The notes beneath the pieces were generated by a model. The model did not search any database and was not told the origin of the DNA. It worked only from the letters and a program-made list of their open reading frames with translations. From NCBI GenBank assembly GCA_030248215.1, contig JASANG010000094.1, positions 105,903 to 169,902 of the forward strand: a stretch of 64,000 bases of DNA, given 5' to 3'. How positions within the stretch are numbered: the stretch's first letter is position 1; every line of letters begins with the position of its first letter. Of this stretch, positions 60,790 to 64,000 are shown in pieces. The position numbers were made by a program, and so were the translations under genes. Origin of the DNA: Enoplolaimus lenunculus (lineage: Eukaryota > Nematoda > Enoplea > Enoplida > Thoracostomopsidae).

Positions 60790-61209
60790 CAGGGTGCAAC
60801 CGGAACTCAGATTCCAATAAGAATTCCTATTCAAAATCAGTTTCAATTCCGATTCCGATTACACAATGAATCGGAATTACAATTTTGAAGTTTTAATTAT
60901 CATCTTACCTGTTGTGAATGTTGCATCAAAATTCGCTCTGCCTCAACATTTAACCGCGCTAATGCACTATTTTGTTTTGAAAACAACAATACCTGATTGT
61001 GGTTTAGTTTTACAGAACGAAAAAACATCGCCAATTAGTTCATGCGACGTTTCTGAAAATTATTGCCAGCTAACAGACACCCTAAATCAATATTATATTT
61101 CATAATACAAATAATCCGCATAGTCACACAATTTATGGTTTCGATTCCGATTGCGATAGAAAAATTTCTGAACGGATTGTGATGTAATCCAGTTTCGCTT
61201 TGCACTCTG
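60790..61209. mobile_element. hAT-like MITE, right arm
   Basis: Mirror of 38786-39205, the same 420 bp, with the 79-residue frame intact at 60866-61105 on the plus strand. Confidence 0.6.
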
Positions 61210-61254
61210 TCTGAAAACCACTAAAAATCAGTATATATACATGGAACTTTAATT

Positions 61255-61560
61255 AAAATTTGGGCTTAGGTTTTAGGCTTAGGTTTAGGCTTAGGCTTAG
61301 GAGCATTCAGTGAAAAGTTGATGATTTTTCTATGTTTTAGATCCACATCTCAACTTATGTCAAGTTCGTATTCAAAATGCCAACCAGCTCTGATTTTATA
61401 CCGAAAAAACAAAACCAAAAATCTTGTCGAAAAATTTCAATCGCATTGCAACTTTCATTTCAAATGTTACCAACATATGATGTATGTAAACTATATGAAC
61501 CTGCGTACTAGCATACCGTAAGCCTATAGAGCGTAAGTCTAAGCCTACGAATCCCCGTCT
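61255..61560. repeat. Dispersed TTAGGC-like repeat, right arm
   Basis: Mirror of 38440-38745, including GGCTTAGGTTTAGGCTTAGG near 61275. Confidence 0.55.
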
Positions 61561-62453
61561 CTAGTTCCCCATCAGGCTTTCGCGGGCTGATTTAACGTAA
61601 ACCAAAAATTAGTTCTTATTAAAGCTTCGAGGTAAATCCCAGACTATTGTTCATCACTACAAGCAAGATAATTATTCTTTGTAAACACAGGCGATCTTGA
61701 CGCCTGTTGCCAAGAAAGTTCTTGCATATCATGAATCAAACTTTGCACCATTCTTATTTTCGGCGAATTCAACAAATTCTTTAAACATTTTAGGCTGTTT
61801 CTTTTATTCAGTTTAATTACAAATTTGGATATTCGGTTTAAACAACAGATGGTTCACATATGCCATTCCCACTCTGGATTTTGTTAACCCAGCGGTTGAA
61901 TTTATATGCTTCACAAAGCAACACGATATGGTGTGTAACAAAGGCAATGATAATGCAATACAGACAGAGTCCTGTAGGTTTTTGCAACACAAAACAATTG
62001 AAATTGTTGTTTTGTGCTTTAGTTTCCGACGTTTACTGACATCTAACCTTTTTAATCGTCTGGCATTCAAAAATTATTTGAATTTTTCAAATAAAATCGA
62101 AAATATGTTCTGACATTGGTCAAATTTTAATTCCATATACCATCAAATACGATAATTTAAGTAATCCTTCAGGTGTCGAATAAACGTGTTCCGGTTTCAA
62201 TGGCGCATATGCGTTGAGATGTACTTGCATATTGAACAGCTGTATTGTTCGAGTTCGAAACATTTGTTTGTTGTGCGATTTTTCAGTTTGCTTAGACCGG
62301 TGTTCTTAACACGTCCCTGACTTGTTAGTGACCTCTCATTTTGAATTTTTAATAAATACGTATTTGTCCATTGCTGGCGATTTAGGTTTAAAAGTTTCTG
62401 TTTAATTTTGAGAATCTTGATTTTGGGCTTGCTTAAGTTTACGATTGTATCAG

Positions 62454-62695
62454 CGATTCAGAAAATTGAGAGCTCCCGATCGAACACATCTCAAACGTCC
62501 ACATTGTCAGCTATTAAGTCGAATGGATTGGAACTATCTTTAGCTTTATGTGAGGATGTACCAATAAAATACGCTTTATGGCATTGGTCTAAAATTTATA
62601 GTTCAGTCAGCTCAGTTGCTAACTGGAAGAAATATGTATTCAATTTAGCGTTTCTGCTTGGAACATGGTCCTTTGCTTTTGCTTGGTTTTTTTAA
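62454..62695 (+). CDS. Possible last exon of an unknown membrane protein, right arm
   Basis: Mirror of 37306-37545. The C-terminal two thirds match apart from a Leu to Ser change. Two one-base length differences near 62462 and 62490 change the frame of the first 12 to 15 residues, so if the left frame is the real one this copy needs a different start or splice. Confidence 0.35.
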
Positions 62696-62824
62696 AAACT
62701 TGACATCAACGTATGGGTTAGGTTGCTGGGTATATAATGGCAAACGTTGCAATATTATCAATTTGTTTCTTCGCCTATGAAACACTTCATGTGCTAAATA
62801 CAAGCTCATTTTCGTAGCTAGACA

Positions 62825-62998
62825 CAGTGCTGGAGCAGTCAGGGGTGTGGCTCCCCCTAAACTTCAGGGTGGCGACCCTCAAACTCGCGAGCGAAGCGAG
62901 CGATAAGCCTCACGCATTTTAAAACTTCGCCGGTTTTTGTTTTAACCGGTTAGGGTGGAGGGCCCTGTAGGAGTGGGGCTCTGGCTGCTCCGACCCTG
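62825..62998. mobile_element. Short hAT-like MITE with CAGGGTCGGAGCAG ends, right arm
   Basis: Mirror of 37003-37176, also 174 bp. Confidence 0.65.
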
Positions 62999-63563
62999 AT
63001 TATATGGGTACTATTGCTTAAACGACACCAACTGAAACAAACAAGCAATGTTGCAAAGTCTTCAGTATTTAGCTGTCCTTAGTCCGGATCACTTCCGCAG
63101 CTAGCGTTTGCCCACAAATGGACTAAATTTTTGCATATTTGCTTTGGTTTTTCTTCAAGCTTTACTTAATTATTTTCGTGCACAATGTTGAGGTTCTGAA
63201 CAAAAATTCAGTTTACTATGAATTTTTTAACTAGAGAAATCCACGTTTCTATAAGTTTTGTATTATCTGGCAACTTGATGATTTAAGAAAATGGTGTGAT
63301 GCTGTCAAGACCTAAACCAGAAACTATATACGCAAAAACACTGCTAGAGATGATAATAAAATATAGTATATCGATAAGGGCTGCGACTAGGGTATCCAAG
63401 CGCACCCCGCTTGCGAGATAGGAACTTCTTGTGATAGGGTAGTGGAAGCCGCGGCACTGATCCCGATTATTTTTGACCTTCTCACCCAATAGACTTACTA
63501 TATATAGTGTCAAAGCATAAATCCACAGGCGCCGTTTCTAATCGTCATATTAATAATTCAAAT

Positions 63564-63785
63564 ATGTTCTTGTACACATATACAATTACGTTCCATCTTC
63601 TACTGTCGTTGTTAACTTTGTTTTTAGCAAGTAACTCAAGATGCTTGTCAGGTGCAACAGTCGGCAGCTTTGACAATTGGCCAATTTTATCAGAGGAACC
63701 AGTTTTTAAACGGTTTTCGATGCCGGCTCCCGTCAACACGAACTTCTCGACACATCACCGGATTCGTAATCGACTAATAAATTAA
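63564..63785 (+). CDS. Small putative secreted peptide (73 aa), right arm
   Basis: Mirror copy of the frame at 36221-36442 with the same predicted signal peptide and Lys-Arg site. The upstream TATATATAG is at about 63497. Confidence 0.35.
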   Translation: MFLYTYTITFHLLLSLLTLFLASNSRCLSGATVGSFDNWPILSEEPVFKRFSMPAPVNTNFSTHHRIRNRLIN

Positions 63786-64000
63786 TGCTGACAAGATAGC
63801 AATGGCGTATCCAGGGTAGCTAACAATTTAACCGCATTGGAATTTGATAGTTGTTTCAGTAACCTCCCGCTAGTATTTTAATTTCACAGAATGCTAAAAT
63901 TGCCCTTCAGTGATTACACATTATTCGACTATCATATGCTGAGGCTTAGGCTGACTGTAAATACTAGAGCAATACGTAACTGAACGAAGTAATAACACAA

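Larger units (their letters stand above)
50808..63967 (-). repeat. Right arm of giant inverted repeat
   Basis: This is the reverse-complement partner of 36039-49719 and carries the same genes and elements in mirror order. It is about 0.5 kb shorter. A segment of about 420 bases present at left 39528-39945 is missing here, and the GGGACAG minisatellite is shorter. There are also many one-base differences, two of which affect the RPL12 copy. The identical placement of every nested insertion in both arms shows that the insertions came before the duplication. Confidence 0.95.

Noticed and set aside
1-64000. Endogenous retrovirus, LTR element or Polinton
   Set aside because: No direct long terminal repeats, integrase, capsid or protease-like frames seen. 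The reverse-transcriptase remnants are LINE and Penelope-like.

Overview
The window looks like nuclear DNA from a nematode. Four things point that way: animal spliceosomal genes with GT-AG introns, a cysteine-rich DB module of the nematode type, dispersed runs of TTAGGC-like hexamers (the nematode telomere unit), and a good trans-splice-like acceptor just upstream of a ribosomal protein start. It is AT-rich and gene-poor, with large introns and many small DNA transposons. I would guess a repeat-rich species rather than a compact Caenorhabditis-like genome, but the species cannot be read from the sequence.

Region 1 (1-36.0 kb) is single-copy. All host genes I can support here lie on the minus strand. 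They are a spectrin-like protein (1161-3749, probably running off the left edge), a secreted DB-module protein (6698-7744), a cysteine-rich secreted protein whose visible introns are all phase 1 (13122-16939), and a three-exon 5-HT2-like biogenic amine receptor of about 1013 residues (26889-31382). A plus-strand elongator tRNA-Met(CAT) lies at 9166-9238. Between them are six copies of a Tc1/mariner-like MITE with CTGTA..GACCCGAATAA ends, three copies of a 300-bp fold-back repeat, a 202-bp MITE with CACTGTAAA ends, a dispersed repeat carrying TTAGGC-like hexamers, and a GC-rich patch.

Region 2 (36.04-63.97 kb) is one giant inverted repeat. Arms of about 13.7 and 13.2 kb (36039-49719 and 50808-63967) flank a spacer of about 1.1 kb. 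Each arm carries the whole five-exon gene for ribosomal protein L12 (uL11): plus strand in the left arm, minus strand in the right. The left copy reads through to a normal 165-residue protein. The right copy has one extra base in its last exon. Each arm also holds a LINE with its reverse-transcriptase core deleted (in RPL12 intron 3), three hAT-like elements (one with a perfect 8-bp target duplication about 70 bp past the RPL12 stop), a 73-residue open frame with a signal peptide, and a composite element. The composite is a DNA-transposon-like unit with GGCCGTCCCAT ends and GGGACAG subterminal repeats, into which a head-to-head pair of 5'-truncated Penelope-like elements has gone. The right arm lacks about 0.4 kb, including one end of that unit.

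The host genes are not an operon and I see no common pathway. The most unusual object is the RPL12-bearing palindrome with its elements nested inside one another.
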